Positions 25,201 to 38,300 of a stretch of 64,000 nt of DNA are shown piece after piece (the first letter of the stretch is position 1; each line of letters starts with the position of its first letter). The stretch covers positions 558,001 through 622,000 of the forward strand of contig CAADRB010000053.1 in the NCBI GenBank assembly GCA_900708905.1. Reading direction: 5' to 3'. The notes beneath the pieces were generated by a model. That model saw only the letters and a program-made list of their open reading frames with translations. It was not told where the DNA came from and searched no databases. The stretch comes from Hymenolepis diminuta. Lineage: Eukaryota > Platyhelminthes > Cestoda > Cyclophyllidea > Hymenolepididae. The position numbers and the translations under genes are program-made.

Positions 25201-28065
25201 ACTGTTTCCTGTTAGTCCTTGAGAAGATTATCAGTTTTGAAAGCTGAAGTCGGTCGGGCCCCTACAAGTAGTTCTACTGGCGGGATATACTGCTACTCAA
25301 GAAAAAATTTAACCATCTAAAAGATATACAATCTCTATACCAAATAGTATGCACTGTACTTTTATAAAAAGCCAAGGATGTGTATCATTATGCTTATCGG
25401 CCAAAAAATTGGCAGAGATATTTACATTAAAAGATTCAGATATACCTCATTAGGCAACGGACAGAACCAACATGTTGGAATCTCCGGATTAACAGTATCA
25501 GTAGACGTACGACGCAGTTTCTTTCTTTGACCTGGGGGAACCCATTTGGACTTATTCCCCGACTCATAACGATCTTTGTTCTGCCAAAATAGACCACCCA
25601 TAACCTATGATAATAGAAGACATAATGAAATGGAGAAAATGAACACGTTCAGGTGTTATAAGAAAAAAATTAAGTTTTACTTGAAGTTCACCCAAATTTT
25701 CGTAAATTGGTCGCGAGGTCTTCTGAAAGTAGAATTAATAGACATTTACTGGATTTTAGGTGGTGCTTTCCGAGCATGAACATGATTAGATTTGGTTTGA
25801 GTTGAGAACCAATCTAGTTCATAAAATTTTGATAAGAATATACTCATAAGCCAATCGGAACAACCTCAAATGCCATTAGTTTATCAATGTGCGAACGTAT
25901 CTGCGCACGTCAATCATAACTAACCATGATTTTGACCTGATTATTGGAGTGATCACCAGTGATTTCCTTGATCGAGCCGATAATACGTTTCACAACATCT
26001 AAGTCAAGTGGCATCACTTCAACACTTCGTCGTAATTCATCCAACAAGAGACCATCTCGTGGGTCGGGTTCTACACGAGATTCAAATGCACTCTTCGGAC
26101 CAAGTCCACATAATCGTTTCTCAATCACTTTTTCCCAGTATTGGAGATACTCCTTGAAGGGGAATATGAGTTCTTCACTTCCGGCCGCAGCGGTTTTAGT
26201 CACCACGAAACTGGGACGAATTTGCCGTTTTGGAAAATCATCAACCACTTTCTGAATGTAATAATGTGGATCCCCAACTGGTTTAGGAACCCTTCCAGGA
26301 ATTAGAGTTCCCCATTTTAATGTCTGGGAGGGTAAATATGAAAAAATCAAAAATCCTACATTATCATAATGAAGCGGCAGCCCTTTCCAACAGAGTCGAA
26401 GTAGCTTTGGAGCGATATTCATTTGTGCTGTTATCAAAGAAGGCCCTGATTTGTAGTGATCTTTAATCGGTTTTGGAATCAAGTCTCTGTACCACCTGAG
26501 AAAGACAAAATTATCGATGTGTCAATGGTAAACTTACTTTGGAAGATTTGCTAATACCTGAGCACTTTCAGATTTCTAACCAGAGAATCTTATTAAGGTA
26601 TATGAAAAGGAATTTACATTAGCCGGTCTCTTAGGTTTTGACCAATCAAGGTCCCAAAGCCAGGGGTCCTTCTGATAACTCCTATCAGAACCATTATGCC
26701 GATTTAGAGCATCCTCAGCTAGTTTTTGGAGCAGCATTCTTTGACTATTATTTAAATTGTCGTAAGTTTTATTCGCGCGTTCTTGAAAGTCAATCCAAGA
26801 TGTGTTGATAGGGAGATACATATTACCCATCTCCAAAAGACCATAAAAAGTAGCCGGATGAGGGAATCTGAATATTAACGATAAGAATATATTAATTAAA
26901 TGCTACCTTTCTATGTACAGTTTCCAGAGATTCTGAAAGGTTTCAAAAGTCATTTGAACGTCATACGCACAGTAGGTGACTAGATTTTGAAAGTCATCAA
27001 TTACATCTTTACGTGTTCCCTTTTCAAAAGTTGAACGAAGGTCCTTATTCTGGTAAGGTTCTTTTTGACAGTATAATTTGAAGACATCTAACAGACTGTT
27101 AAGGCTTGCATCTTTAATCCAATCTAATGACTAAATTATTTTAAGAATGAGGAGATTGAAACGAACCTCAGCATCACTTGATCCCTTTCTAGAATTGTGG
27201 TCCGCAACAAAGTCCTTCCACAATTTGTTATTGTAAAGATGCTTGTCCGAAGCTAATTTAAGATTTCTCTGTGTGCTAGTTAGACCAGATACACAGATAT
27301 GGAGAGACATAGTATCCACAAAACGCATACCAGTTGGCTAGAGTACAATCAACTATAAATATAACTTACCTCTGTTAGATATTCTTCCATAATTCGGGCA
27401 CGATCATAACTGACGAAATGACCAATCACACATTTTGGGTGAGAAAAATGAGCGTGGTTTGAGTAGAAGGAAACAAGATCAGCCATAGAGACGCTTTTCA
27501 TAGGTTTTGTTATCGAAAGCAGTCTTGGTGATACCCAAAGATACCAGGCATTTGTAGATGCCGCGACAGCAATGACAGGAGCACAGCTTTCAGTAACGAG
27601 AACCTCGGTATCGAACACAAGTACATCTTCCAATGGAGCATCGACCTTAAAAAACGATCCGTTCACGTAAGCTGTCCAACCGGGAATCATTTGCCACTTC
27701 ATTGGAATTTCGGGAAGGGATTTTAAGAGTCTGATAAGTTCCAAGTAAGGTTTAGACAAGTCAGCTGCGATCGAATCAAAATGCTGTTTAATGTTGGAAC
27801 CTCGTAATGGAGGAAGATCAAAATAATGTGGTTCTTCGACTTGTCTACGTTCAAACGCATTGAGACCGTGAACTTGAAGTTGTTCACAGGCTTCTTCGGA
27901 TACATTATAGTGGGAAATGCTTTTAGAGAATAATAGCTTTTGTAGTCGCCTATCAATCATCTGAATATTTACTTCATTAAAAACAGGTTTGTGATCGGTG
28001 TTATAAAATCGGGTTTTATGTATAAATTGTCGGAGAAATCTGAATAATGATGAAGTTCTGTACAT
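19242..28065 (-). CDS. POLG: Mitochondrial DNA polymerase gamma, catalytic subunit
   Basis: Predicted 1166-aa family A polymerase that replicates and proofreads mtDNA (human 1239 aa). Exons 5' to 3': 28065-27370, 27337-27167, 27130-26907, 26867-26618, 26575-26538, 26495-25925, 25604-25446, 23738-23560, 23458-23405, 23245-22983, 22206-22019, 21444-21214, 21136-20948, 19680-19618, 19539-19422, 19348-19242. The Arg/Lys-rich, acid-poor N-terminus suits a mitochondrial presequence. Exo I is VFDTEV (D152, E154), Exo II GHFVSYD (D221) and Exo III YCAYD (D346). Motif A is [10 protein letters not shown] (D848), motif [14 protein letters not shown] (K904, Y908, Y912) and motif [10 protein letters not shown] (D1052). 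The Asn usual in Exo II is Phe here (F217). Exon 5 is only 38 nt, and intron 12 uses a GC donor. A CAG acceptor lies 1 nt before the ATG. All catalytic acids are present, so activity is expected. The exon-6 3' end (25925) is the least certain join. Confidence 0.93.
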
Positions 28066-28720
28066 CCTGAAAAAAAAGCGAATTGGCTATTTGAGACACA
28101 TGACCTATTATATGTACAGACCTCGCTAGCTAGGCATTCAACTGACCTTAAAATTGATTCAAATAAATGACACAATTTAGCTCTAAATTATCGCTATCAA
28201 ATTACAATTAGTTGTCCTAAACTGTCAAAGTAGCCATTAATTTTTAAAAATTGTTTGCATACATTTATTTGGAGAAAAAAATTCCCAATGAAAAATGCAA
28301 TTTATCTTGGAATTAGAAATTCACATAAACGAATGTATTTATTTTTCAGTATTTTGAAGACAATATGTACCTTGTTTAGGTAAAAATTTAACTATTTTTA
28401 TCTATCATCTCCACTAATATTCTTTTTCGACGGGTCATAAATCGTCTTAATAGACACGCGCTACGCATTACATATCTGCTCAAGACCAACATTTGTTAAT
28501 CTCATTGCTTTATGTACTTAGAAAATTGATGTTGACAATAACCGCTTTTGAAGATTTATTAATTTCTATATGAATAATTTGAGTAATAATTACCGCTGCA
28601 CATCGTTTTCTACTAGTCGTTATTACTTTCGACACCAACATTAGGATACGGAGAATAAACCAAAAAAGCTAACATTTTTGTTTATCAAGAATACCTCACC
28701 AACCGAATACTTTAAGAATA
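28066..28720. other. POLG upstream region
   Basis: This should hold the POLG promoter and any 5' untranslated exon. On the minus strand a run of T followed by CAG sits at 28067-28077, one base before the POLG ATG. I see no other defined element. Confidence 0.5.
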
Positions 28721-29026
28721 CTGTTAGAAGAAATGACAATTATTTTCCCCCGCTCCCGATATTTCCTCTATGAATAAAGATGTAATTCCTTTCTTCATTT
28801 CCCCACCGATAAAAGACACTTAATAATTATTCTTATTTGTTTAAGCCGATACCGATTGAGAACGAGTTTCGTTAATACACTCGTGTTGACTATAACATGC
28901 CTTCTTAACTGCTGTGGGTTATTAGCTTCTGCGTTAAGTTGCTATATTACCGAGTTTTCTAGATTGTTGGCTCTGCGAGATTACTACCACAAACTCCTAG
29001 TTGGCTACGTTATAGTAATTTCACAA
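28721..29026. repeat. Dispersed ~305-bp repeat, copy 1 (unoccupied)
   Basis: This aligns with 30914-31755 in the same orientation at high identity, except that the second copy carries a 533-bp insertion. Here the insertion point reads gttgACTAtaac once. The repeat starts TGTTAG and ends near CACA, which might be LTR termini, but I could not find flanking target duplications. Confidence 0.85.
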
Positions 29027-29965
29027 TCTAAAAGCCGATGTCTCAGCTTAAGGAGAGGGAAAAACACAAATTCCAGTTGTTAAATTAAAAATTTATTACA
29101 GTATAACGTAATTCATATCAGCTTACAAAAGCGATGTTAGGTTTGTTAGTTATATTAGCGATAATGGAAGACAACATAAGATAAAATATCAATTTCATTT
29201 AGGAAAAATGTGTACTAATTTCTCATAATCAAATTTCACACTTTACATAATAGTAACTCTTAAACCAATTTGCTGAATTGCTAATTCAATAAAATCTGAG
29301 CTTCTTAATTGCAGAGGGGGACATTTATCTGACCGTTTACATAAGATCGTCAGTGATTGTTGATAGAATTTTACTAATCTAGCAAAATAAAGGAAACACT
29401 GAAAGAAATTTCGCTATCAAAGAAACACATTGTCTGATCCGAATAATTAAAGGGAATATATTGGAAAGCCTAATGAATCATTGGTTAATAAATGACTGAG
29501 ATCACAATAGAACGAAAAGTGAAACGAGATTCAAAAGAAGTACCTTAGATAGTTAATCTTGCCTAATCTCATAATCATTACTATGATTGTTTGATATCTG
29601 GTCACATTCCTGCTGTATCGACTGAGACTTTCTATGGTTTTTTAGGCAATGAATAGTTTTGCTTTAATAATTTGATTTAAACCGAGGGGAATTTTAAAAT
29701 TCTCTGGTGTTGGATTTTCCTTTCTAAGAATAATGTTATTTCCTAACTCACTACCGTAATTACCCATCAAATGAAACTGTACGAACCCCATATTTTGTAT
29801 TACCTTCTTTGCTAATTAAAAAAGATACAGTGTATTAACTTTTCTCAAATATTTTCAGAACAATAGCCTACTGACATACTCTTATGCCAACCCCTGCATA
29901 ATCATCGCAAACCATCGAAAGCAGAATGCATGATAACACGTTTGACCCCGCCACCTGACTCGAAT
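29027..29965. other. Unannotated intergenic sequence
   Basis: This is AT-rich sequence between the dispersed repeat and the 729-bp duplication. I see no gene or RNA. Confidence 0.5.
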
Positions 29966-30694
29966 CAATAATTACGTTTTCCCTTCTGATTAGTTTAACT
30001 AATGCGATACATTTTAATACTCTGTCCTAAACAGTTAAGTGCGATCCATTTTAATAATTAGGAAGCTAAGTCTTAGCTCCATCTACAAAATAAACTATTC
30101 GGATGAGTTTTAAATAGCAAAATGTATTTCAATATTAACTATTTTTATAAAAGATTATTTTCTCAAATTAGATCAATTTTGATCATGTAGAACGAAAGAA
30201 AATGTTAAAATGATTAGTTTAATGCAGTCAGAATGAAAAAAGATGTCAATGGAAATACAATAGAAGTAATTGCAGCAAATTCTTCTTGATCCAAAGCTTA
30301 ACGTTGTTAGCTTTATATTTAATCAATTATTCTTACTCGAAAAATTATATTTACAATCCCATTAGAAATTTAGTGATGGCGAGTAGGAGGAATGCGTAGA
30401 AAAATTTTATAATATAAAATAATGCAGAGAAAGGCAAAAATAGAGATGTCTAATATTGTGCAAAGGATACGGATACGGCTACTGATTTGACCACTTGTGT
30501 TCCGACCAGAAGAATACTATAACAACAAATAATTAATATCTGACAGCTATAAAAATATATTTTTTGTTACTGAACAATAAATAAGCGGCTGCGTATTTTT
30601 TTCTATTTCTTTGTTAATGACTTTAGAAAGATACAAGCAATCATTTAGCTAGTGCCATGTCGTTGCTAAATGTTCCAGTGCTAAAGCGATGACT
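29966..30694. repeat. Direct copy 2 of the 729-bp exact duplication
   Basis: Identical by eye to window positions 1-729, in the same orientation, and it ends at the first N of the gap. The sequence on the far side of the gap does not match the sequence after position 729. Confidence 0.95.
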
Positions 30695-30874
30695 NNNNNN
30701 NNNNNNNNNNNNNNNNNNNNNNNNNNNNNNNNNNNNNNNNNNNNNNNNNNNNNNNNNNNNNNNNNNNNNNNNNNNNNNNNNNNNNNNNNNNNNNNNNNNN
30801 NNNNNNNNNNNNNNNNNNNNNNNNNNNNNNNNNNNNNNNNNNNNNNNNNNNNNNNNNNNNNNNNNNNNNNNNNN
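30695..30874. other. Assembly gap (180 N)
   Basis: Unbroken run of N. Open frames that cross it are meaningless. Confidence 1.
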
Positions 30875-30913
30875 TCATTGTTGACTATTCAACTACAGAT
30901 AATGAGAATGAAA

Positions 30914-31755
30914 CTGTTAGAAGAAATGGCAATTATTTTCCCCCGCTCCCAATATTTCCTCTACTAATAAAGATGTAATTTCTTTCTTTATTTCCCCACC
31001 GATAAAAGACACTTGATAATTATTCTTATTTGTTTAAGCCGATACCGATTGAGAGCGAGTTTCGTTAATATACTCGTGTTGACTATGTAGGATGAATCCC
31101 TCTTTTCTGAAATATTTTATCTTACAGCTTTCCTAATTATCACCAAATTTAATTATCTGTCCTAACAAGTTATCTCTGTAAGCCTTTAACCATTCCAGTG
31201 ACCCGAGCACTCCCTAAACAAACATCGTGTTTTCTCAGCTGGCCTATGTCTCATTGACCCGGAAAAGGTAAACATACCTCAAATGATAGTAGCAGGCACT
31301 GCTTAGTCAACACCCCTATTAACCAGCCCTGTCTGCACCGACCCTTCCTTTTCCTACAGTCGTCCCGACCAATTAAGGCGCGCATACAACCATATCCTTA
31401 TGCGTGTGCTCGCCCAAAGAGTCGACTATAAATAGCCTCCCACGAAACACACATACTGAACAGGGTGGACCCCAGCTCGCCAGGCACATCTCTCGTTGTC
31501 CAATCCTTCAGTTCCCTATTTTTCTTTGAGACTCTGTACTGAGCTTACTCAATATAACCTGACCCATGCATTCCTTGGTGTTCTTGCTTCCAATTACAAT
31601 TGGCACTTTACCTCTACAACTATAACGTGCCTTCTTAACTGCCGTGGATTATTAGCTTCTGTGTTAAGTTGCTATATTACCGAGTTTTCTAGATTGTTGG
31701 CTCTGCGAGATTACTACCCGAACTCCTAGTTGGTTACGTTATAGCAATTACACAA
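30914..31755. repeat. Dispersed ~305-bp repeat, copy 2, interrupted by a solo LTR
   Basis: The left part (30914-31085) and right part (31619-31755) align with 28721-29026 with scattered substitutions. The 533 bp between them is absent from copy 1. It begins about 40 bp after the assembly gap. Confidence 0.85.
31086..31618. mobile_element. Solo LTR of a retrotransposon (533 bp)
   Basis: The insertion starts TGTAG and ends CTACA, the short inverted TG...CA termini typical of LTRs. It is flanked by ACTA on both sides (31082-31085 and 31619-31622). The related repeat at 28721-29026 has the empty site with ACTA once, which defines both ends and the 4-bp target duplication. A TATAAATA box at 31427-31434 fits an LTR promoter in the given orientation. 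There is no internal coding region or second LTR, so it is a solo LTR left by recombination. Four-base duplications are common for Gypsy-type elements, but the family is unknown. Confidence 0.82.
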
Positions 31756-32197
31756 CATGACGTCTGTTCAAATCCTTTTTTCTTCTAATATCCAAACACG
31801 AAAATCTCCTGCCTCACAACTGACTTCCCCGTTATCAGTTATCGGATTTCCACTCTCGAGCCTGTAAATTTAATCTCGTCAATGCTGTACGGTTAGATAA
31901 ACAGCCACTAAATCACTTCCCAGCTAATTTATTAGTCACAAGTAAATATAATTTCCCAACAAGAAATTCGTCTCATTTCTTCAATCTTCCTTGCGGATCT
32001 AATCATTTGTTATCATAATGCATTTTCATCCGGAACAAGTAATATCGCAGAAACACTAACCTTTTAAAGGTTACTTTTCGCCATATTCCGAGTGCTCTTC
32101 TTTAATCGTACGTAGTTGTGTTTCTTTAGCATCACTCCATTTAATGATTATTCACACTATCATTCTGCCTTCCTGAATTAATATAAAGTATAATTAC
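31756..32197. other. Unannotated intergenic sequence 3' of CEP104
   Basis: I recognise nothing here apart from a short segment near 31834 (ttatcagttatcggatttcca) that loosely resembles one at 45604. Confidence 0.4.
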
Positions 32198-32203
32198 TTT
32201 ATT
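32198..32203 (-). terminator. Probable CEP104 polyadenylation signal (AATAAA)
   Basis: The minus strand reads AATAAA 140 bp after the CEP104 stop codon. Confidence 0.55.
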
Positions 32204-32343
32204 ATGTGCAAAATTACAATAGTAATACCAAATTGCATCTTACGGCTTATGAATATAAGAAAAAGAAAACAAACAGGGTATGAAAGGTCCATGATCCGCA
32301 AAATATAGGTCTACAAGGTCTACTCAAGAGAGCAGCTTCCAAT

Positions 32344-35300
32344 TTAACGCACATTAACCCGTTTGACCACCGCCTTTTTCCCAGGAAATACGGAAGTCAC
32401 TGACGCCAACGAGTTTTCTAGATGAAGGGGAAAAAATTGTAAGATAGTACATATGAGGTGACATTATATATTTACAGCTGAAGACGCATAAATACATAAA
32501 AACAGAAAATATTCTTGGGCATAGCAACACAAGCAATGGGTTGATACTTAAAACAATATCTGAATTATCACTAATACATTAGCACATTGAATATTATTCA
32601 CTAAGGTAGCTATTAACTGATGTACATCAGAGGTCCATAGGCAAAATATTGCCAAATTTTGATATTGAATTTCAATAGTATGTATACTCCTCGCACATTA
32701 TAATCAATCCATTAACTGGAGCGTGTGGTTTATCTTTACCATTTTTCCCAAATCAAAATTAGATTGTTCAGAGAGATCGAATCATAAACCCGTAAAAGAC
32801 AAACCAAAAGATTATTAAAGAGGACCGGTAAGATATCAAGCAACATCATACCACCAAAATGAACAAGAAAAATCATCATGCGCTTGTTTTCAAATTTCCT
32901 TGACCCATACCTCTTCAACAACTTTCCATTTCTCTAGTCATGTATTTTCTCATTAGCAAAATGGATATATGATAAATGGATAGATGCTGAACCGTTGTCA
33001 AGACTATTCCAAAATAGTGGTCCGCCTTCATAGTTTCTAATCATTACACGGAGATACCAGTAATCAGACTCCTCACGAAGAAATACCTGAATATAAGCTT
33101 AATATTTCTATCAGTAAATTATGGTGGCTTTACCGGCCACCTTCGAAATGTTACAGTGACTTGACTTATTCCTTTGGTGTGGCCCAGGTGCTCGTCATTG
33201 ATATTACAGCAAAATGATGTACCATTTTCTGGCCTCCGCTATAAGATTTAAGTAAAAAGTTACCTTGAGTAGGCCGCACAATTCGACTATTCTGTCTGCA
33301 TTCTTGCAGAAGGTGCTGCCTCCAAGATTCTTCATAATTACTTTCTGGGACAATATCGTCAGGTAAATCGGCATGGCAAAGTGGGCATCGAAGGTTAGGA
33401 TTAGGGGCAGATCGACACGAGTTGTGAGTGATAAAAGAGGCATTAGGAATAGCCTCACTACATCTCTCGCATCGACGATATCCTCCCAGTTTTCCAGCTT
33501 CTGGACATTCGTTTAGTAGATGTTCTGTTAATCCAGATATTTCAACAACCTATGAAAGAAATAATGCCGTTGCCTTTATGAGAATCAAAAAGAGATGTAT
33601 CAAATTAGTCAGATGGAATATTCGTGGAGCAAATTATCTATTACGACTATTAAACGTTAGTACTAACATTATTCAATAACATCAGGCCTAAAGCTATAAC
33701 ACTCTATAATACTGACTCAACTCTGGGCTGTTCTAATTGGCAGGTGATTTCTATTGATTGCTCAGTGACGAACAAAGACACAAAATTCGTCGACTCCCTT
33801 ATCACGAACGTGAGTCCATTCACTCTGTCTTTTCCTCTCCCTTTCAATTTACAATCTCTCTTCTCAGGAAAAGCTTTGCATCCTATTAGCACTTGCATGA
33901 AGGTAGCTCTAAATCCTGATTTGATCAGATTCCTTAAGTAGCCTTACTGCCGGGATTAGTGCTACTTTATTGCTGAGCAAGCTGGTCCCTGGATTCCATA
34001 ATTTAGTGCTACTTTTCGACTAAACTGTCACAGAGCCAAGACGTGTGAAGAGCCTACTTAGAAAGTTTCTTTGAGAACTACAGTGGCCGAACGCTAAAAA
34101 TTTTTACATTATCCAGACGTCCTCGGAACAGTGTATAAAGTTTTTCATTCACAATGAGTACATTCTATGACCCTTATAAGGAGGAATAAAGTATGAAATA
34201 CATGAAGTGTGTAAGTGTTCCCCGCTTATAACCATTCGCACGAGGATACCACCAATTTATCCTTGTATGTCATTAAAATTAAGGACATTCCCTGTATTAT
34301 TCGAGTCTCTGAAGTTCTATGGCATTGTTTGGGCACCGTGTCAAATCTAATACTAATAAGTGAGGTTTAGTAGAAAAATCTAAGTACATCAATCTCTCTT
34401 TGGAACACTTTAAAATACGGAAGCATAGAATCAGATTCACAGAAAATATCAACTTCCAGTGATACGAATATTAGCGGGAAACAGAAAGTCACTTAAGAAT
34501 CATAGACATATCACTGTACTATGCAAGTCACAAATTACTAAGGACAAACACGCTTAACAAACATCTTTCAGGAATACAGCCCCTAATTCTTGATTAATTA
34601 AGAACATACCCAATTCAATTCCCAGTAAATTAATGAGAGAAAGCTATATTCAACAAACGCAACGGAAAGCCAAAGGAAGATGCTGAGATATATTATCTTA
34701 TTTTGTCTGAACCTAAGACCCAGCGGCAATCTTTTGGCTTAATTAACTACTAAATGGTCCCATAAGTAAAACTAACCTGTTTACAATTAGGACAGCGACG
34801 AAGCATAGGACAGGCTCTCCAATAGTGCATATCCAGCGCTTCCTCAGTAAAATCATCATTTTGTTCCCCACAAAAGATACACGTCTTATCCAAACTCAAC
34901 AATAGATCCAGCTCACTGTTATTGGTTACGTTTGGCGACATCGGTTGAACTAATTTTTCTGGTTTTGATTGAGATTTCCCTTGCTGTGGAGTAGGTTTTT
35001 TCGCAGCTGGTCTACCTTGGTTTCGTTGGGGATTTTGGTTTGAGCCTCTTGAAAGAGGAACCTATAAATCCATATAGAATTACATATGTTAAGATATAAC
35101 ACTTATCACGCTCATATTTTGATTAGAACACATTACTTCGTCCCTTCTTTTAACTTGACCATTTCGCGTAGGTGGTAGTATGGCAGACGACTCGCTGCGA
35201 CCATCAATCTTATCGAATTTTGCAAATATTCGTCGATAGAGGGGGTGCTGTTGAGCTTTGCAGTCGTTTGGAGGCATTAAATGACGAACGAGATTTCTGT

Positions 35301-38300
35301 CTTCAGATCGATAGAGTGCTAATATTAGGCCTTCTGCAAGCTCTCGGACCTAGAAAAAAAATAACAGTAAGAAAAGAAGTTGAGGCTTTCATAAAATGAT
35401 ACTTTCCAAGCGCATGTTAGCCAATTGAAGTCAGCGCATTTCACTTATGTTTTCTAAGTGCATCCACTCATCGATTCTTGGCTTGTTCCCTTGCTTTCTA
35501 ACCGGATAAAAGTGCAACTAATTAATAACTTAGCAAACCATGCAAAACAGGCTAATTTTTGAAACTAAGTATAAAAACCTAATTCCAGCACTCTCAATCT
35601 TCACTCACTTTTCTTACTCTTATTCTTTGGACGGCACTCAATAAGTCCTTTGTCTCCTTTTTATCTTTATTTTTGGGGATTTACCTTTTTGTAAGAAACT
35701 AAGTTAAATCTTATTACAATGGCCAATTTATGAAAACAAATTAGTCATTCTGCTAACAGACGTCCACAAAGGAATAATTACTTAAAAAGTGAAGTGTTAA
35801 CAAATTGGAAATTACGTACAGACGACCCGAACGACCTCAAAAGGAACACATCTTGGCTACATCATATTTTTTATTTTAGACAGATAGACAAGATGTACTT
35901 AACGACAGGAGAAAACCATTCGTGCTCAAGTCGCTGTCTCAAAGTGAGTTTAATAACACATTAGCAACACTTGACTTGAGTAGGAAGAAGGTATGCCGGC
36001 GTCTCTCTTATAAGAAACTGCCATTCTGCCACTCCTATTATAAAAAAAATTAGCCAGTAAAATTGATTATTTCCCTTACCGGATGTGGAATTAAAAGTAT
36101 CAAAACGCAACATCTCAGTTTTGCTCTCTATGCCTCGAACGCTACAGCATGGTATTATCTTTTCGAAAAACACATTACTTCACCGCATAATTATATCTAT
36201 ATGATAAAGTAGATACCTAATAACGTAATTTACCCCATTTTATGACATACATTTGGATTAAGTAACTGTATTTACTCGTGCGCATCATGTATTTAATTAT
36301 CTGCATACCGGAGCATAATAGCATCTATTCTACCGTTGCTTATTTAATATTCAAACAATACATGGAATGCATACTTTTCAAACTACATAACAGTCAAATA
36401 CTTTTTATTTCAACTAGCCTTCAATGCATATTGGGATTATAAAACTTACTCTAACAGAAAGTGTTAGAGTCTGAGATATAACTGCTGTTAACGCCAATGA
36501 TAGTATTTTGAATTATACCTGCTACCGGTATAATAAGACGTAAGGTGAAGGAATACAGCACACAGAATACGAATATTTGGCAATAGGAAAAATGGGTCAT
36601 TAAATTGATATGACGAGACAGAACATATAACCGGTATGAAAAAAGCTTAGGAAATGCACGATTAGGTCCGTAATACACTTAGACTTCAAATGACAACAGA
36701 AAACTTCCCCGATAAAATCTATTTTTTCTCAACACAGTTCTATGTTGGCGACTACGTGAGTTTGGTTATTTTCGTTAATGTTACTAGGCTACTGTGTGGA
36801 TACCACAGAGGAACTATAAAGATACTAAACTGATAACCTCCCAGTAAGGAAGCACTTGAAAACACGTAGACCAATATGGACATACAGAGGATTAGCCTGA
36901 AGCTAGAAGCCAAAATATACTCAGCCACAATCATTTACTGTTTGAGACAGAATAGTCATTATAACAAGGTAGCTGTTTTCTTCCAAATCTCTACCCTTTT
37001 TTGCTTGTTGGTCCATCTTTTGACCTTTCATATTCTTACAGACCTTTATGGCCTTTCATTCTATCTTTACTTGTTTGTAAGATGTCCTGTAATAAACTCT
37101 AAGTTAGATCACGCTTAATACACCGAAGGCATGTCTATCAAAACGGAAATTTAATTTTTGAGTAATCAACATTGAAAATGGTAGAACAATGAACTTATCT
37201 CCTAATCTTAATCACCAACATTTATATCTGTATCCTTAAGAGGAGTTGTAATCACTTTAATCTCTATCACGCTTTTAATAAATAACGTAATCAGCAAGAT
37301 TTACCTCGTTAGATCTATGCTCAAGAGCCTGTACCGCAAACGAGATGAAGTCTTCCGCACAAGGACACGAACTTAAACCATCCGGAGATGTCATATCTGC
37401 GTAGATATCGCTCACAATCTCTAACTGGCACACAACCAGCCTTTCCAAAGTGGTCGGTTGAAATGGGCGCAGAATTTCATGCCAAAATCCAACACCTTGT
37501 CGAAACTAGACCACAAAGTGACGTTAGTGCGCATCTTCTTGTCAATAAGTGCTCATTAAAATAACAGATAGTGCAAAGTAATAGGACAACATAGAATACT
37601 TACAAAGGGCCATTTGCCCATTTCTGTCAGCTGAGCTTTGGTCATATCCCGAATCCGAAAGGAGGAATCACCAGTGCGTTGAAGCAAAATTCGTACGATT
37701 TTATCAATGGAAGCGAATACTTCCGGTTTAGCAATGCGATGGCGCTCACCGAATTCAACAATGGTAGGTTGGATCATCTCAAGTGCCTTTCGGTAGACAG
37801 GCAGGACCTAAAAGAGATGCAATAATTCAATATTTGAAAGTTTTAATTGATAATTGCTCGCAGAGATTGTGTAGTGTTAGCTCGAACACCTTTGTGTGAT
37901 CGCTTTACACTTAAGTGTGTCCGTGCATATATCGACCCTCTATTGGTTAATATCTTCACATTCGTAAACTTCTATTGGTTGTCCTCCCCTAACTGCATGG
38001 TAGGCAATGTATTAAAACGCCTGTGCAAGTACGGATCGAACTTTAAGTGCGTCCATGCTTGAATCCATATTAATATTGGCTGCTTATTGACACGCATTTT
38101 TAAATGACTTGTACCCTATTGGTACTTATCCCTGTGTCACATAATAGCTGATCAACCGTGTGAAAAATTATGTTGGTGACTTACCTGTTCGCCAAGAGCC
38201 TTTTTGAGAAGGAAAGTGGTTGAGCGTAATTCCCCCACGGGATCTGATTCAGAGGAAACGCCTGCCACTGAAACAGGTGGAGGGAGAGGGTCTTTTGAGA

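Noticed and set aside
30681..30967. Open frames spanning the N gap
   Set aside because: They are made almost wholly of undetermined bases.
37880..38070. Possible degenerate tandem repeat (cttaagtgtgtccgtgc and ttaagtgcgtccatgc) in a CEP104 intron
   Set aside because: Only one short block aligns; the spacing and flanks do not.
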